Shown here piece by piece: positions 30,002-38,606 of a DNA stretch of 39,542 bases. The notes beneath the pieces are model-generated. The model was not told where the DNA came from. It did no database searches and was given only the letters and a program-made list of their open reading frames with translations. The first letter of the stretch is position 1, and the number at the start of each line of letters is the position of its first letter. The position numbers were made by a program, and so were the translations under genes. The stretch is from Candidatus Daviesbacteria bacterium (GTDB lineage Bacteria > Patescibacteriota > Microgenomatia > Daviesbacterales > UBA10151): NCBI GenBank assembly GCA_021731695.1, contig JAKFWZ010000102.1, forward strand, positions 1-39,542, read 5' to 3'.

Positions 30002-32851
30002 ATGCTTGATATATTCTCATCATTAATAGATGCAAACAAACGCGAAGTAAACCGCCTTTCTAAAATCGTATCCCAAATTAACGATTTTGAGCCCAAGATT
30101 AAGAAACTTGATGATAAAAAACTGACCGAAAAAGCTGTGTCTCTTCGTGAAAGATATAGTAAAGGTGAGACTCTTGATGAGCTTTTAGTAGAAGGATTTG
30201 CTTTAGCGCGCGAAGCAGCATTTAGGGCTTTAGGCATGCGCCACTTTGATGTTCAGCTTATGTCAGCAATTGCTTTGCATAACGGAAAAATTACAGAACA
30301 AAGAACGGGAGAAGGAAAAACAATGTCTGCTGTTCCTGCGGTTTTTCTAAATGCAGTTTCCGGAAAAGGCGCACATGTTGTGACTGTTAATGATTATCTG
30401 GCAAGACGTGATGCGGGATGGAATGGACCGATTTATCATATGCTTGGAGTTTCAGTTGCAGTCATAGTTCACGAAAAAGCATTCCTTTTTGATCCAAAAT
30501 ATAAAAATCCTGATACTACAGATAAAAGACTTAAGAATTTAAAACCGGTTACCAGAAAAGAAGCATATGCGGCTGATATCACATATGGAACTAATAATGA
30601 ATTTGGTTTTGATTACCTTCGTGACAACATGGCAAATAGCCTCGATAACCAGGTTCAGCGCGGACACAATTTTGCAATTGTTGATGAGGTCGATTCCATT
30701 TTAATCGATGAAGCCAGAACTCCTTTAATCATTTCAGCTCCTGATATGGAACCCACCGGAAAATATGTCGAGTTTACAAAAATAGTTGAACAGTTGGATC
30801 CTGAAACTGATTATGTTGTTAACGAAAAAGAACGCGCTTCTCATATGACTGAAGAGGGAATTTTAAAAATTGAGAAGTTGATGAATGTGGATAATCTATA
30901 CGAAAAAGATTTTTCAGCACTGCATCATATTGAAGAAGCGTTAAAAGCAAAAACCCTATTTTTAATTGATAGAGATTATGTTGTTCGGGACGGGGAAGTC
31001 GTGATTGTCGATGAATTTACCGGTCGTTTAATGCCGGGACGTCGTTATTCCGGAGGACTTCATCAGGCGATTGAAGCAAAAGAAAACGTTAAAATTCAAC
31101 AGGAATCAAAAACTTTAGCTACTATTTCTTTCCAAAATTATTTCAGAATGTATAACAAATTATCGGGAATGACTGGGACTGCAGCAACAGAAGCGGAAGA
31201 GTTTTTCAAAATTTATAAACTTGAAGTAGTGATAGTGCCAACTCATCGCGACATGATTAGACTTGATCATGCAGATGCAATTTTTAAAACTCAATCCGGA
31301 AAATATAATGCAGTTGCAGAAGAAGTTGCCAGAATTCATGCAACCGGGCAGCCTGTTTTAGTGGGTACAACTTCGATTGACAAGAATGAGTTTTTATCCG
31401 AAATTTTAAAGAAAAAAAGGATTTCTCATTCACTTTTGAATGCTAAAAACCATGAAAGAGAAGCAGAAATTATTGCTGATGCGGGTGCAAAAGGTGCAGT
31501 TACTGTTGCAACAAATTTAGCAGGAAGAGGAGTTGATATTAAATTAGGAAAAGATGTCGATAAACTCGGCGGACTTTTCGTTATCGGAACAGAAAGACAT
31601 GAATCGCGAAGAATCGATAATCAGCTTAGGGGTAGATCGGGACGTCAGGGAGATCCAGGTGCCTCTAAATTCTTTGTTTCTTTAGAAGATGATTTCATGA
31701 GAATTTTCGGTGGTGATCAAGTTGCAAAAGTCATGGGCTTTTTGAAAATGCCTGAAGACGTCGCAATTGAAAATCCATTAGTTTCAAAAGCTATCGAAGG
31801 CGCACAGAAAAAAGTTGAAGGACATAATTTCGATATCAGAAAACATACTGTTGAATATGACGACGTTATGAATCAGCAACGCCAGATTATTTACGGCGTC
31901 CGCAAAAAAGTTCTTGAAGTTTTGGCAGGAAAAGGTGAAGAAGGAAAAACTTTAAAGGATGAAATTTTAGACAAGATTGATGTTGAGGTAAATATTATTG
32001 TTAATGATTATAGTGTTGATGAAGTTGATCATCAAAAAATTGTTGAAGATTTCGGGACAATTATTACTTTTGATAGTGCAAGTTTGAAAAAACTTGAGGG
32101 CGAAATTAAAGATTTAAAAGATCCGCTACAACTTAAAGATTTTCTATTTAGTTTAGCTGCTGATTTATATGACCAAAAAGAAAAATCAGTGGGTAAAGAG
32201 GTTATGCGACAAATGGAAAGTTTTGTTTACTTAAATACCATCGATACTTTTTGGATGGAGCACCTCGACGCGATGGATGATTTGCGCTCGGGTATTGGTC
32301 TTCGGGGTTATGCACAAAGAGATCCTTTAATTGAATACAAAAAAGAAGGATTCGAGATGTTTGAAAAAATGATTGCAGAAATTGATTCAGAAATTGCACG
32401 GAGAATTTATAAAGTTTCAATGCACACTCACGGACCGGTAAATATTGCACCGGTTGTTGCTCCCGCAAAAACGGTTGAAACTCACGATGAAGCATTAGAT
32501 GAAAAAGTAATGCTTGAGGAAGTTGGACAATTAATGAATGAAGTGCCTGAGGTTCGAGAAGTTCAGGTTGGAGAAATTGGAATTTTTGGAGGGGCTACTA
32601 AAATTAAAGTGGAAGGATCAAGTAATGATGATGCATATAATTCTCCTGAACCATCAGCACCAGCTGTTGTTGTAACAGAACCAAATATGGCAGGAACAAA
32701 AGTTACAGTTGAACGAGGCGGGCAGGTCGTTGCAGAAAATATTTATAGAGATGATGGTGCAATTCAAAAACAACACGGAAAGATGGGAAGAAATGATCCA
32801 TGCTGGTGCGGCTCAGGAAAAAAGTGGAAAAAATGCCATTATCCTAATTAG
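30002..32851 (+). CDS. secA: Protein translocase ATPase SecA
   Basis: 949 aa. The motor that drives unfolded preproteins through SecYEG. Domains in order: NBD1 with QRTGEGKTMSA (GEGKT 103-107) and the DEAD-type VDEVDSIL, the preprotein cross-linking domain, NBD2 with TNLAGRGVDIKLG and QLRGRSGRQGDPG, helical wing and scaffold (MEHLDAMDDLRSGIGLRGYAQRDPL in part), and a linker of about 110 residues ending in the SEC-C zinc motif CWCGSGKKWKKCH. The full C-terminal zinc motif is present. The only secretion ATPase in the window; it would export the sortase substrate, cyclophilin and other anchored proteins seen here. Confidence 0.98.
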   Translation: MLDIFSSLIDANKREVNRLSKIVSQINDFEPKIKKLDDKKLTEKAVSLRERYSKGETLDELLVEGFALAREAAFRALGMRHFDVQLMSAIALHNGKITEQRTGEGKTMSAVPAVFLNAVSGKGAHVVTVNDYLARRDAGWNGPIYHMLGVSVAVIVHEKAFLFDPKYKNPDTTDKRLKNLKPVTRKEAYAADITYGTNNEFGFDYLRDNMANSLDNQVQRGHNFAIVDEVDSILIDEARTPLIISAPDMEPTGKYVEFTKIVEQLDPETDYVVNEKERASHMTEEGILKIEKLMNVDNLYEKDFSALHHIEEALKAKTLFLIDRDYVVRDGEVVIVDEFTGRLMPGRRYSGGLHQAIEAKENVKIQQESKTLATISFQNYFRMYNKLSGMTGTAATEAEEFFKIYKLEVVIVPTHRDMIRLDHADAIFKTQSGKYNAVAEEVARIHATGQPVLVGTTSIDKNEFLSEILKKKRISHSLLNAKNHEREAEIIADAGAKGAVTVATNLAGRGVDIKLGKDVDKLGGLFVIGTERHESRRIDNQLRGRSGRQGDPGASKFFVSLEDDFMRIFGGDQVAKVMGFLKMPEDVAIENPLVSKAIEGAQKKVEGHNFDIRKHTVEYDDVMNQQRQIIYGVRKKVLEVLAGKGEEGKTLKDEILDKIDVEVNIIVNDYSVDEVDHQKIVEDFGTIITFDSASLKKLEGEIKDLKDPLQLKDFLFSLAADLYDQKEKSVGKEVMRQMESFVYLNTIDTFWMEHLDAMDDLRSGIGLRGYAQRDPLIEYKKEGFEMFEKMIAEIDSEIARRIYKVSMHTHGPVNIAPVVAPAKTVETHDEALDEKVMLEEVGQLMNEVPEVREVQVGEIGIFGGATKIKVEGSSNDDAYNSPEPSAPAVVVTEPNMAGTKVTVERGGQVVAENIYRDDGAIQKQHGKMGRNDPCWCGSGKKWKKCHYPN

Positions 32852-32883
32852 GACAATAATTGTTATTAAAATCTTTTTGTGTA

Positions 32884-32889
32884 CATAAT
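32884..32889 (+). promoter_or_regulatory. -10 box, leaderless, of the large surface protein gene
   Basis: CATAAT (32884-32889) with a weak TTGTTA (32860-32865) 18 nt upstream; ATG 32896 follows 6 nt after the -10 box. Confidence 0.45.
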
Positions 32890-32895
32890 TAATTA

Positions 32896-35841
32896 ATGCT
32901 TAATTCTCAAAAAGGTTTTGCCCATATATTTGCAGTCTTACTTATTTTAGTTATTACAGTTGGGATATTTCTGGGAAGCCACAATATCAAAAATTACACA
33001 AATTTATCTAGCAAAGCGAGTGAAATGTTTAGTGGCTCCTGTGATCCTGTAGAAACTCCTATTGTTTGTGAAAACTTAAAACCGGGTAATCCCTCAAGTG
33101 AATGGGATATTGGAGATCCAGATGCAGATTTGGGAAAAGCTGGTTTTTCTAATATACAGGGATTTGCAAGTAATTTTTCATCTAATGAAGATAGTGTTAT
33201 TAATTTTAAGGTAAAGACAGATGCAACCTCATACAGACTTGATATCTATAGACTGGGCTATTATGGGGGGATGGGTGCAAGAAAAATTGAAACAGTACGA
33301 CCTTTGGTTAGTCTGCCTCAAATTCAACCTGATTGTTTAACTGAAGGTACTACCGGGTTAGTTGATTGTGGAAATTGGGAAACTTCTATTATATGGCAAC
33401 CACCTTTAGATTTGGTTTCAGGTGTATATATTGCAAAACTTGTTAGGGAAGATAATATAAAAGGTTTTAGTCATATCTACTTTGTTATTAGGGACGATAA
33501 TGGTAATTCAGATATTTTATTTCAAACCTCAGATACAACCTGGCAAGCATACAATAATTATGGTGGAGCAAGTTTATATGAGAATACCAGGTTCACTCTT
33601 CCATATGGGAGAGCCGTAAAGGTAAGTTATAATCGTCCGTTGAATACCCGCTTAGAAACATATCCGTCAGGTATGATGAGTTTTCTTTTTCATAATGAGT
33701 ATCCGATGATAAGATGGCTTGAGTCTAATGGTTACGATGTTAGCTATTTTGCGGGTGTTGATAGTGCAAGTAAAGGGTCTGAAATTTTAAAACACAAAGC
33801 ATTTATTTCAGTGGGACATGATGAATATTGGTCAGGAGAGCAAAGAGCAAATGTTGAAGCTGCCAGAAATAATGGTGTAAATTTAGCCTTTTTTTCTGGA
33901 AATGAGGTTTTTTGGAAAAGCAGATGGGAAAAAAGTATTGATAGCGCAAAATCAGATTTTAAAACATTAGTTGTTTATAAAGAAACTCATTCTGGTAGTA
34001 AGGTAGATCCTTCAGCTTTATGGACAGGTACCTGGAGGGATCCGCGTTTTAGTCCACCTGCAGATGGAGGCAAACCTGAAAATAATTTAACAGGGACTAT
34101 ATTCATGGTAAATGCAGGAAAATCTGAAGATTTAGAAATTACATCAGAGTATTCAAAAATGAGACTTTGGAGAAATACCCCAATTGCTAATTTAGCTTCA
34201 GGACAGAAAGCTGTAATTCCATCTATGATAGGGCATGAATGGGATGCGGATTTAGATAATGGTTTTAGGCCTGTAGGTTTGGTAAATTATTCGCTAACGT
34301 CCTACCAGATAGATAATAGATATCTTGTAGATAATGGTTCACTATATGGAGATGGTGTGGTAAGTCATGCCCTAACACTATATAAACATCCAAGTGGGGC
34401 TTTGGTTTTTGGAACTGGAACTGTGGTATGGCCCTGGGGGTTAGATGGTAATCACGATCAAAATACTGTTGTAAAACCTGATGATAGGATTGGGCAGGTG
34501 ACTGTCAACATTTTTGCAGACATGGGTATTCAGCCAAAAACACTCAAGGTTGGATTAATAGCCTCTGAACAATCCATTGATACTACTTCTCCGGTATCTA
34601 CCATTACAACATCATCACCTATTAGTATTAATGCAAACTCCCCAGTTACAATATCTGGTACTGCTCAAGACACTGTTGGAGTTATAGGAGGGGTGGAGGT
34701 TTCAGTTGATAATGGTTTTACCTGGCATAAGGGTAAAGGAAAAGAACAATGGAGTTATAGTTATATACCTAAAACTGCTGGTACTGTTGATATAAAAGTA
34801 AGAGCTGTTGATGATAGTGGAAATGTGGAAGTTCCAAAACCTGGAGTTGGATTTATTGTAAAGTTTGTTTGTCCATGTAGTATTTTTAACGATTCTCAAA
34901 GTCCTCAGGTTAATGTTGGTGCTGGTGGAAGCCCTTTGGAAGTAGGAATGAAAGTTAGAACTAAAGTTGATGGATATATAACTGGTATAAGATTTTACAA
35001 AGACAGCAAAAATACCGGAACTCATGTTGGCTCGGTCTGGAGTTCTACTGGAAGCTTACTTGGTCAGGCTACTTTTACAAATGAGACTGCATTTGGTTGG
35101 CAGAAAGCTAATCTTGCAGCCGCTGTGCCTATTAAGGCGAATACAACTTATGTTGTTTCTTATTTTTCGCCGAGCGGAGCATACTCAACAACAGATGGAT
35201 TCTTTCTAAGCGATAAAATATCAGGTGGTTTAACTGCTTTAGCAAACAATGTTGATGGTGGAAATGGAGTATATAAATATGGAAGTTCGGGGTTCCCTAT
35301 AAATTCTAATCAAGCTACAAATTACTGGGTTGATGCAGAATTTGTAGAGAAGTGTAATTGCACAACTATCTGGAATAGTACTGATAAACCTGCAAATGTT
35401 AATGTGGATGGTGGAGCATCTCTTGAAGTTGGGGTTAAATTTAGATCAAGTAGCAATGGATTTATCAGAGGGATAAGATTTTATAAAGGAGATAAGAATA
35501 CTGGGACACATACTGCGAGTCTCTGGAATAGTACAGGAACAAAGCTTGGTTCTATAAATTTTGCTAATGAGACTGCTTTAGGTTGGCAGGAGGCAATCTT
35601 TCCTAATCCAATTGCTATAACTGCAAACATAACGTATGTTGCTTCATATCACACAAATAAGTATTTTTCTTCAACTGATGGTTTTTTTGCTAATGCAAAA
35701 ACAAATGGGGTTCTTACTGCTTTAAGCAATAATACAGGGGGTGGAAATGGGGTTTATGCATATGGTAACGGTAGTATTTTTCCCTCAAGTCCTAATCAGG
35801 CTACTAATTACTGGGTAGATGTGCTTTTTTCTAAGAATTAA
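32896..35841 (+). CDS. Large secreted protein: N,N-dimethylformamidase-beta-like domain, Ig-like domain, two DUF4082 domains
   Basis: 981 aa. MLNSQKGFAHIFAVLLILVIT opens an N-terminal anchor with the QKGF start. Residues about 75-555 resemble the N,N-dimethylformamidase large-subunit domain: YRLDIYRLGYYGGMGAR, LFQTSDTTWQAYNNYGG, GVDSASKGSEILKHKAFISVGHDEYWS in part, AFFSGNEVFWKSRWE, MIGHEWDAD. About 565-657 is an Ig-like fold (TSSPISINANSPVTISGTAQDT, in part). Then come two tandem copies of a ~160-aa DUF4082-type module starting at Cys659 and Cys820, each beginning with CxC and containing ITGIRFYKDSKNTGTH or IRGIRFYKGDKNTGTH and TNYWVD near the end. The same combination is known mainly from actinobacterial and cyanobacterial surface proteins. 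Probably extracellular carbohydrate-related adhesion or hydrolysis; true substrate unknown. Confidence 0.75.
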   Translation: MLNSQKGFAHIFAVLLILVITVGIFLGSHNIKNYTNLSSKASEMFSGSCDPVETPIVCENLKPGNPSSEWDIGDPDADLGKAGFSNIQGFASNFSSNEDSVINFKVKTDATSYRLDIYRLGYYGGMGARKIETVRPLVSLPQIQPDCLTEGTTGLVDCGNWETSIIWQPPLDLVSGVYIAKLVREDNIKGFSHIYFVIRDDNGNSDILFQTSDTTWQAYNNYGGASLYENTRFTLPYGRAVKVSYNRPLNTRLETYPSGMMSFLFHNEYPMIRWLESNGYDVSYFAGVDSASKGSEILKHKAFISVGHDEYWSGEQRANVEAARNNGVNLAFFSGNEVFWKSRWEKSIDSAKSDFKTLVVYKETHSGSKVDPSALWTGTWRDPRFSPPADGGKPENNLTGTIFMVNAGKSEDLEITSEYSKMRLWRNTPIANLASGQKAVIPSMIGHEWDADLDNGFRPVGLVNYSLTSYQIDNRYLVDNGSLYGDGVVSHALTLYKHPSGALVFGTGTVVWPWGLDGNHDQNTVVKPDDRIGQVTVNIFADMGIQPKTLKVGLIASEQSIDTTSPVSTITTSSPISINANSPVTISGTAQDTVGVIGGVEVSVDNGFTWHKGKGKEQWSYSYIPKTAGTVDIKVRAVDDSGNVEVPKPGVGFIVKFVCPCSIFNDSQSPQVNVGAGGSPLEVGMKVRTKVDGYITGIRFYKDSKNTGTHVGSVWSSTGSLLGQATFTNETAFGWQKANLAAAVPIKANTTYVVSYFSPSGAYSTTDGFFLSDKISGGLTALANNVDGGNGVYKYGSSGFPINSNQATNYWVDAEFVEKCNCTTIWNSTDKPANVNVDGGASLEVGVKFRSSSNGFIRGIRFYKGDKNTGTHTASLWNSTGTKLGSINFANETALGWQEAIFPNPIAITANITYVASYHTNKYFSSTDGFFANAKTNGVLTALSNNTGGGNGVYAYGNGSIFPSSPNQATNYWVDVLFSKN

Positions 35842-35879
35842 ATTTGGGTCTTGATATAAAAGACCTTTGGGGATTAATT

Positions 35880-36142
35880 TTAATTGAGCAGAGTTAAAGA
35901 AGAACCTTTCTCATAAACATCTATATTGTCCCCACCAGCTTGAGACATTTTAGTTTTATACTGATTATATTCTAAGACTGAATTAAATTCATAATTATTT
36001 CCATCTGGGTAATAAGTATAGTGATAAGTTGCTCCATTAGACGGATCTATTGGTAGAGTGGGGACAGTTATAGTACTTTGGCCCGCGAAACTAACTTTGA
36101 CCCAGCCTGTATTTAAAAATGTGCCTATAAGGTACCCTCTAT
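35880..36142 (-). pseudogene. 3' fragment of a type IV pseudopilin/prepilin gene
   Basis: On the minus strand an open stretch without start codon encodes GYLIGTFLNTGWVKVSF, then TVPTLPIDPSNGATYHYTY, then PDGNNYEFNSVLEYNQYK, TKMSQAGGDNIDVYEKGSSL and a stop. The lP-DP-N...YxYxxxGxxYEfns-LE pattern and the final YEKGSSLxLL are those of PulG/pilin-type C-terminal domains in candidate-phylum bacteria. The N-terminal leader and helix are missing: an in-frame TGA precedes the fragment (36143-36145) and no pilin helix is found beyond it. The gene has been truncated, apparently at the junction with the region that carries the KilA-N gene. Confidence 0.65.
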
Positions 36143-36243
36143 TGCTAGCATTTCAAAAAATGTCATTATCCGAACTGATAGTTTGCTAAATGTAAAAAAT
36201 AGGGGACTTTAAGCAGAGCCCACCGAAGACTTGATTTTTAATC

Positions 36244-36272
36244 CTTTCATATTGTAATATTTAAATTATAAA
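36244..36272 (+). promoter_or_regulatory. Leaderless promoter of the KilA-N gene
   Basis: CTTTCA (36244-36249), 17-nt spacer, TATAAA (36267-36272); ATG 36281 follows 8 nt later. Confidence 0.5.
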
Positions 36273-36280
36273 CGATTAAA

Positions 36281-37108
36281 ATGTCCTTAAAACAAGTATC
36301 AATTATTGTTGATAACTCAGAAATACGAGTCATCAAACACCGAAACCAAGATTACATTTGTTTGACTGATATGGTTAAAAATTATGGGGGTGATGTTGCT
36401 ATCTATAGCTGGATGCGGAATAGAAACACGCTTGAATTTTTGGGGGTATGGGAACTTATCAACAATTTAGATTTTAAAGGTGGCGGATTCGAGACCTTTA
36501 AAAAACATGTAGGACTCAATAGTTTTCACTTAACCCCAAAAAAGTGGATAGATAATACAAATGCGATTGGCATTATCTCGAAGGCAGGTAGATATGGCGG
36601 TGGCACCTATGCGCACAAAGACATTGCATTTGAATTTGGTAGTTGGTTGAGTGCTGAATTTAAGCTCTATTTAATTAAGGAATTTCAGCGTCTAAAAGAA
36701 ATGGAAAGTCAGCAAGAGCATTGGGACTATCGTCGTTTTTTAACAAAGGTCAATTGGCGTATTCAAACAAGTTCGGTTCGTCAAATTCTAATACCCTCAT
36801 CAAATTTACCAGTTAATAAACAGGGGATTGTGTATGCGGTGGAAGCAGATATTATCAATTTAGCTATTTTTAATACAACTGCAGACGATTGGAAAAAAAA
36901 TAATCCAGAACTTGCTAAATCGGGAAATATCAGAGACTATGCAAGTATTGAGCAGCTAACTGTGCTTGCTAATTTAGAAAGTATAGATGCAATGCTTATA
37001 ACTCAAGGTTTAAATAAAGAAGAGAGATTTAATCAATTACGTGTAGAGGCAATTCGGCAACTTACTGCATTATTAGAAAGTAAAACTTCACTACTTCCCT
37101 CCGGTTAG
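36281..37108 (+). CDS. KilA-N domain DNA-binding protein
   Basis: 275 aa. The N-terminal half is a KilA-N domain: VIKHRNQDYICLTDMVKNYG, YSWMRNRNTLEFLGVWE, WIDNTNAIGIISKAGRYGGGTYAHKDIAFEFGSWLS in part, and FKLYLIKEFQRLKE. The C-terminal half (about 150-275) is helical with the KilA-N-associated pattern ADIINLAIFNTTADDWKKNNPELA and RDYASIEQLTVLANLESIDA. KilA-N domains bind DNA and are typical of phages, large DNA viruses and mobile islands, though stand-alone chromosomal copies in human-gut and environmental bacteria are frequent. The flanking pseudopilin remnant suggests insertion by horizontal transfer. No integrase, attachment site or other phage gene is in sight. Confidence 0.85.
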   Translation: MSLKQVSIIVDNSEIRVIKHRNQDYICLTDMVKNYGGDVAIYSWMRNRNTLEFLGVWELINNLDFKGGGFETFKKHVGLNSFHLTPKKWIDNTNAIGIISKAGRYGGGTYAHKDIAFEFGSWLSAEFKLYLIKEFQRLKEMESQQEHWDYRRFLTKVNWRIQTSSVRQILIPSSNLPVNKQGIVYAVEADIINLAIFNTTADDWKKNNPELAKSGNIRDYASIEQLTVLANLESIDAMLITQGLNKEERFNQLRVEAIRQLTALLESKTSLLPSG

Positions 37109-37116
37109 TAGTATTT
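37090..37116 (+). terminator. Weak terminator overlapping the KilA-N stop
   Basis: ACTACT (37090-37095) pairs with AGTAGT (37107-37112) and is followed by ATTTT. The stem includes the stop codon. AT-rich and weak; only four T. Confidence 0.35.
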
Positions 37117-37240
37117 TGGTTCCATATAAGTAAATTCATTTTTAATTACTCGCTTTCGTTTTAGTTAGTATTTACACAATTCAATTTTTCTGGTAACTTA
37201 GGGAAACTTCACTGAAAGGGGGTGTTATTCAAACTAATAT

Positions 37241-37693
37241 ATGAATAAAACAATTATACCCACAGTTATAGTCGCGTTAATCGTTTTTGCGGCAATCGGA
37301 TTTTATGTTTCTCAGCAAAATAATGCAGCTCCTGCAATGCAGGAAACTTCAACCCAATCAACAGCTCCTGCAGCTTCGTCAGCAATGACAGAAGGCACCT
37401 ATAAAGATGGCACATATTCCGTAACAGGAAATTATGTTAGCCCGGGAGGACCAAGAACTCTCGAAGTGTCAGTTACTTTAGAAAATGGAGTTATTACAGA
37501 AACAGAAACAGAAGTAACAGCAACAGATGCAACTAGCAAAAGATTCCAGGAAGAATTTGTAGAAGGTTATAAAGCAACGGTTGTTGGTAAAAACATTGAT
37601 GAAGTAACTTTGACAAAAGTCGCAGGTTCATCTCTTTCACCAAAAGGATTTAACGACGCTCTGACTCGAATTAGAGCAGAGGCAAAATCCTAA
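37241..37693 (+). CDS. Membrane-anchored FMN-binding domain protein
   Basis: 150 aa. An N-terminal helix (about 5-23), a Thr/Ser/Ala/Pro linker (25-50) and an FMN-binding domain (about 51-150: YKDGTYSVTGNYVSPGG, LEVSVTLENGVITETE, GKNIDEVTLTKVAGSSLSPKGFNDAL in part). In this family FMN is attached covalently by ApbE to Thr in a SGAT-type motif; the aligned segment is A128-G-S-S131-L-S, so Ser131 is the candidate attachment residue. Domain lies outside the membrane. It overlaps the ApbE gene by 1 nt (TAATG), leaving no doubt about the pairing. It should carry electrons between the membrane NqrB/RnfD-like protein and an external acceptor. Confidence 0.85.
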   Translation: MNKTIIPTVIVALIVFAAIGFYVSQQNNAAPAMQETSTQSTAPAASSAMTEGTYKDGTYSVTGNYVSPGGPRTLEVSVTLENGVITETETEVTATDATSKRFQEEFVEGYKATVVGKNIDEVTLTKVAGSSLSPKGFNDALTRIRAEAKS

Positions 37694-38574
37694 TGGATAA
37701 CGGGTTCCGGTTTGAATTTGACGCAATCGGAACTCATTGGATGATAGATATTTTGGATTCTGAAGTTAAGGATCAAGCCGGTCTACGAAAAAAAGTCGAA
37801 GAGGAGATTGAAAACTTTTCTAAAATTTTTTCACGGTTTGATCCGGAATCTGAAATTTACTATGCTTCAAAAAATCCGAGTGAAATTACTCTCCCTCAAA
37901 AATATTTAAAACTTCTTAAGGTATATAAAAGATTGTATGACTTAACAGATGGATTATTCACTCCTCTAGTGGGCAATCTATTAATTGACGCAGGTTACGA
38001 TGAAAATTATTCGCTAAAGCCTAAAAAAATAAATCAAGTTTTAGAGTGGGAAGAAGTAATTAATTTAAAAGATAACGTTTTGGAAATTAAAAAAAAATGG
38101 ATGTTAGATTTTGGTGCAGGAGGAAAAGGATTCATTGTCGATATAATTGGTGATCTTTTGAACAATCAGCAAATAAAATCATATTGCATTGATGCTTCGG
38201 GAGACATTTTATATAAAACAGAAAAAGGAGCTGAGATTAAAGTTGGTTTAGAGAATCCTTCGAATACTAAACAGGTTTTAGGAATTGCTAATTTAAAAAA
38301 CGGAAGTATTTGTGCATCATGTGGAAATAGGAGAAAGTGGGATAAATATCATCACATTTTTAACCCTAAATCTTTAAAATCTGTTGATGAAGTTTTAGCT
38401 GTTTGGGCGATTGCAGATGAAGCTCTGATTTCGGATTGTCTCGCGACCTGTTTATTTTTTAAAGACCCGAAAGTATTTCAGGAAGATTTTAGTTTTGAAT
38501 ACTTAATATTGTATCCGGATTTTACGATTAAAAAGTCCGGGAATTTCCCGGGGGAACTATACACGACCGAGTGA
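37693..38574 (+). CDS. apbE: FAD:protein FMN transferase (ApbE family)
   Basis: 293 aa. ApbE transfers FMN from FAD to Thr or Ser of target proteins. Seen: FEFDAIGTHWMIDIL (N-terminal fold), FSRFDPESEIY, LTDGLFTPLVGNLL, the metal-binding DFGAGGKGFIVD, DASGDILYKT, and HHIFNPKS. There is no signal peptide or lipobox, so this copy would act in the cytoplasm or be exported with its substrate in an unusual way; many ApbEs are lipoproteins. It starts with an ATG overlapping the stop of the FMN-binding gene by one base. The downstream redox gene begins 32 nt later. Confidence 0.9.
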   Translation: MDNGFRFEFDAIGTHWMIDILDSEVKDQAGLRKKVEEEIENFSKIFSRFDPESEIYYASKNPSEITLPQKYLKLLKVYKRLYDLTDGLFTPLVGNLLIDAGYDENYSLKPKKINQVLEWEEVINLKDNVLEIKKKWMLDFGAGGKGFIVDIIGDLLNNQQIKSYCIDASGDILYKTEKGAEIKVGLENPSNTKQVLGIANLKNGSICASCGNRRKWDKYHHIFNPKSLKSVDEVLAVWAIADEALISDCLATCLFFKDPKVFQEDFSFEYLILYPDFTIKKSGNFPGELYTTE

Positions 38575-38594
38575 ACTTGCCTCGGGTTTTATAC

Positions 38595-38600
38595 TATAAT
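38595..38600 (+). promoter_or_regulatory. -10 box before the NqrB/RnfD-FNR gene
   Basis: TATAAT (38595-38600); ATG 38607 is 6 nt later. A weak TGAACT (38572-38577) lies 17 nt upstream. The gene may have its own leaderless start besides read-through from apbE. Confidence 0.5.
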
Positions 38601-38606
38601 TAGATA

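Noticed and set aside
36281-37108. A prophage
   Set aside because: Only the KilA-N gene is phage-like; no integrase, structural gene or attachment repeat was found around it.
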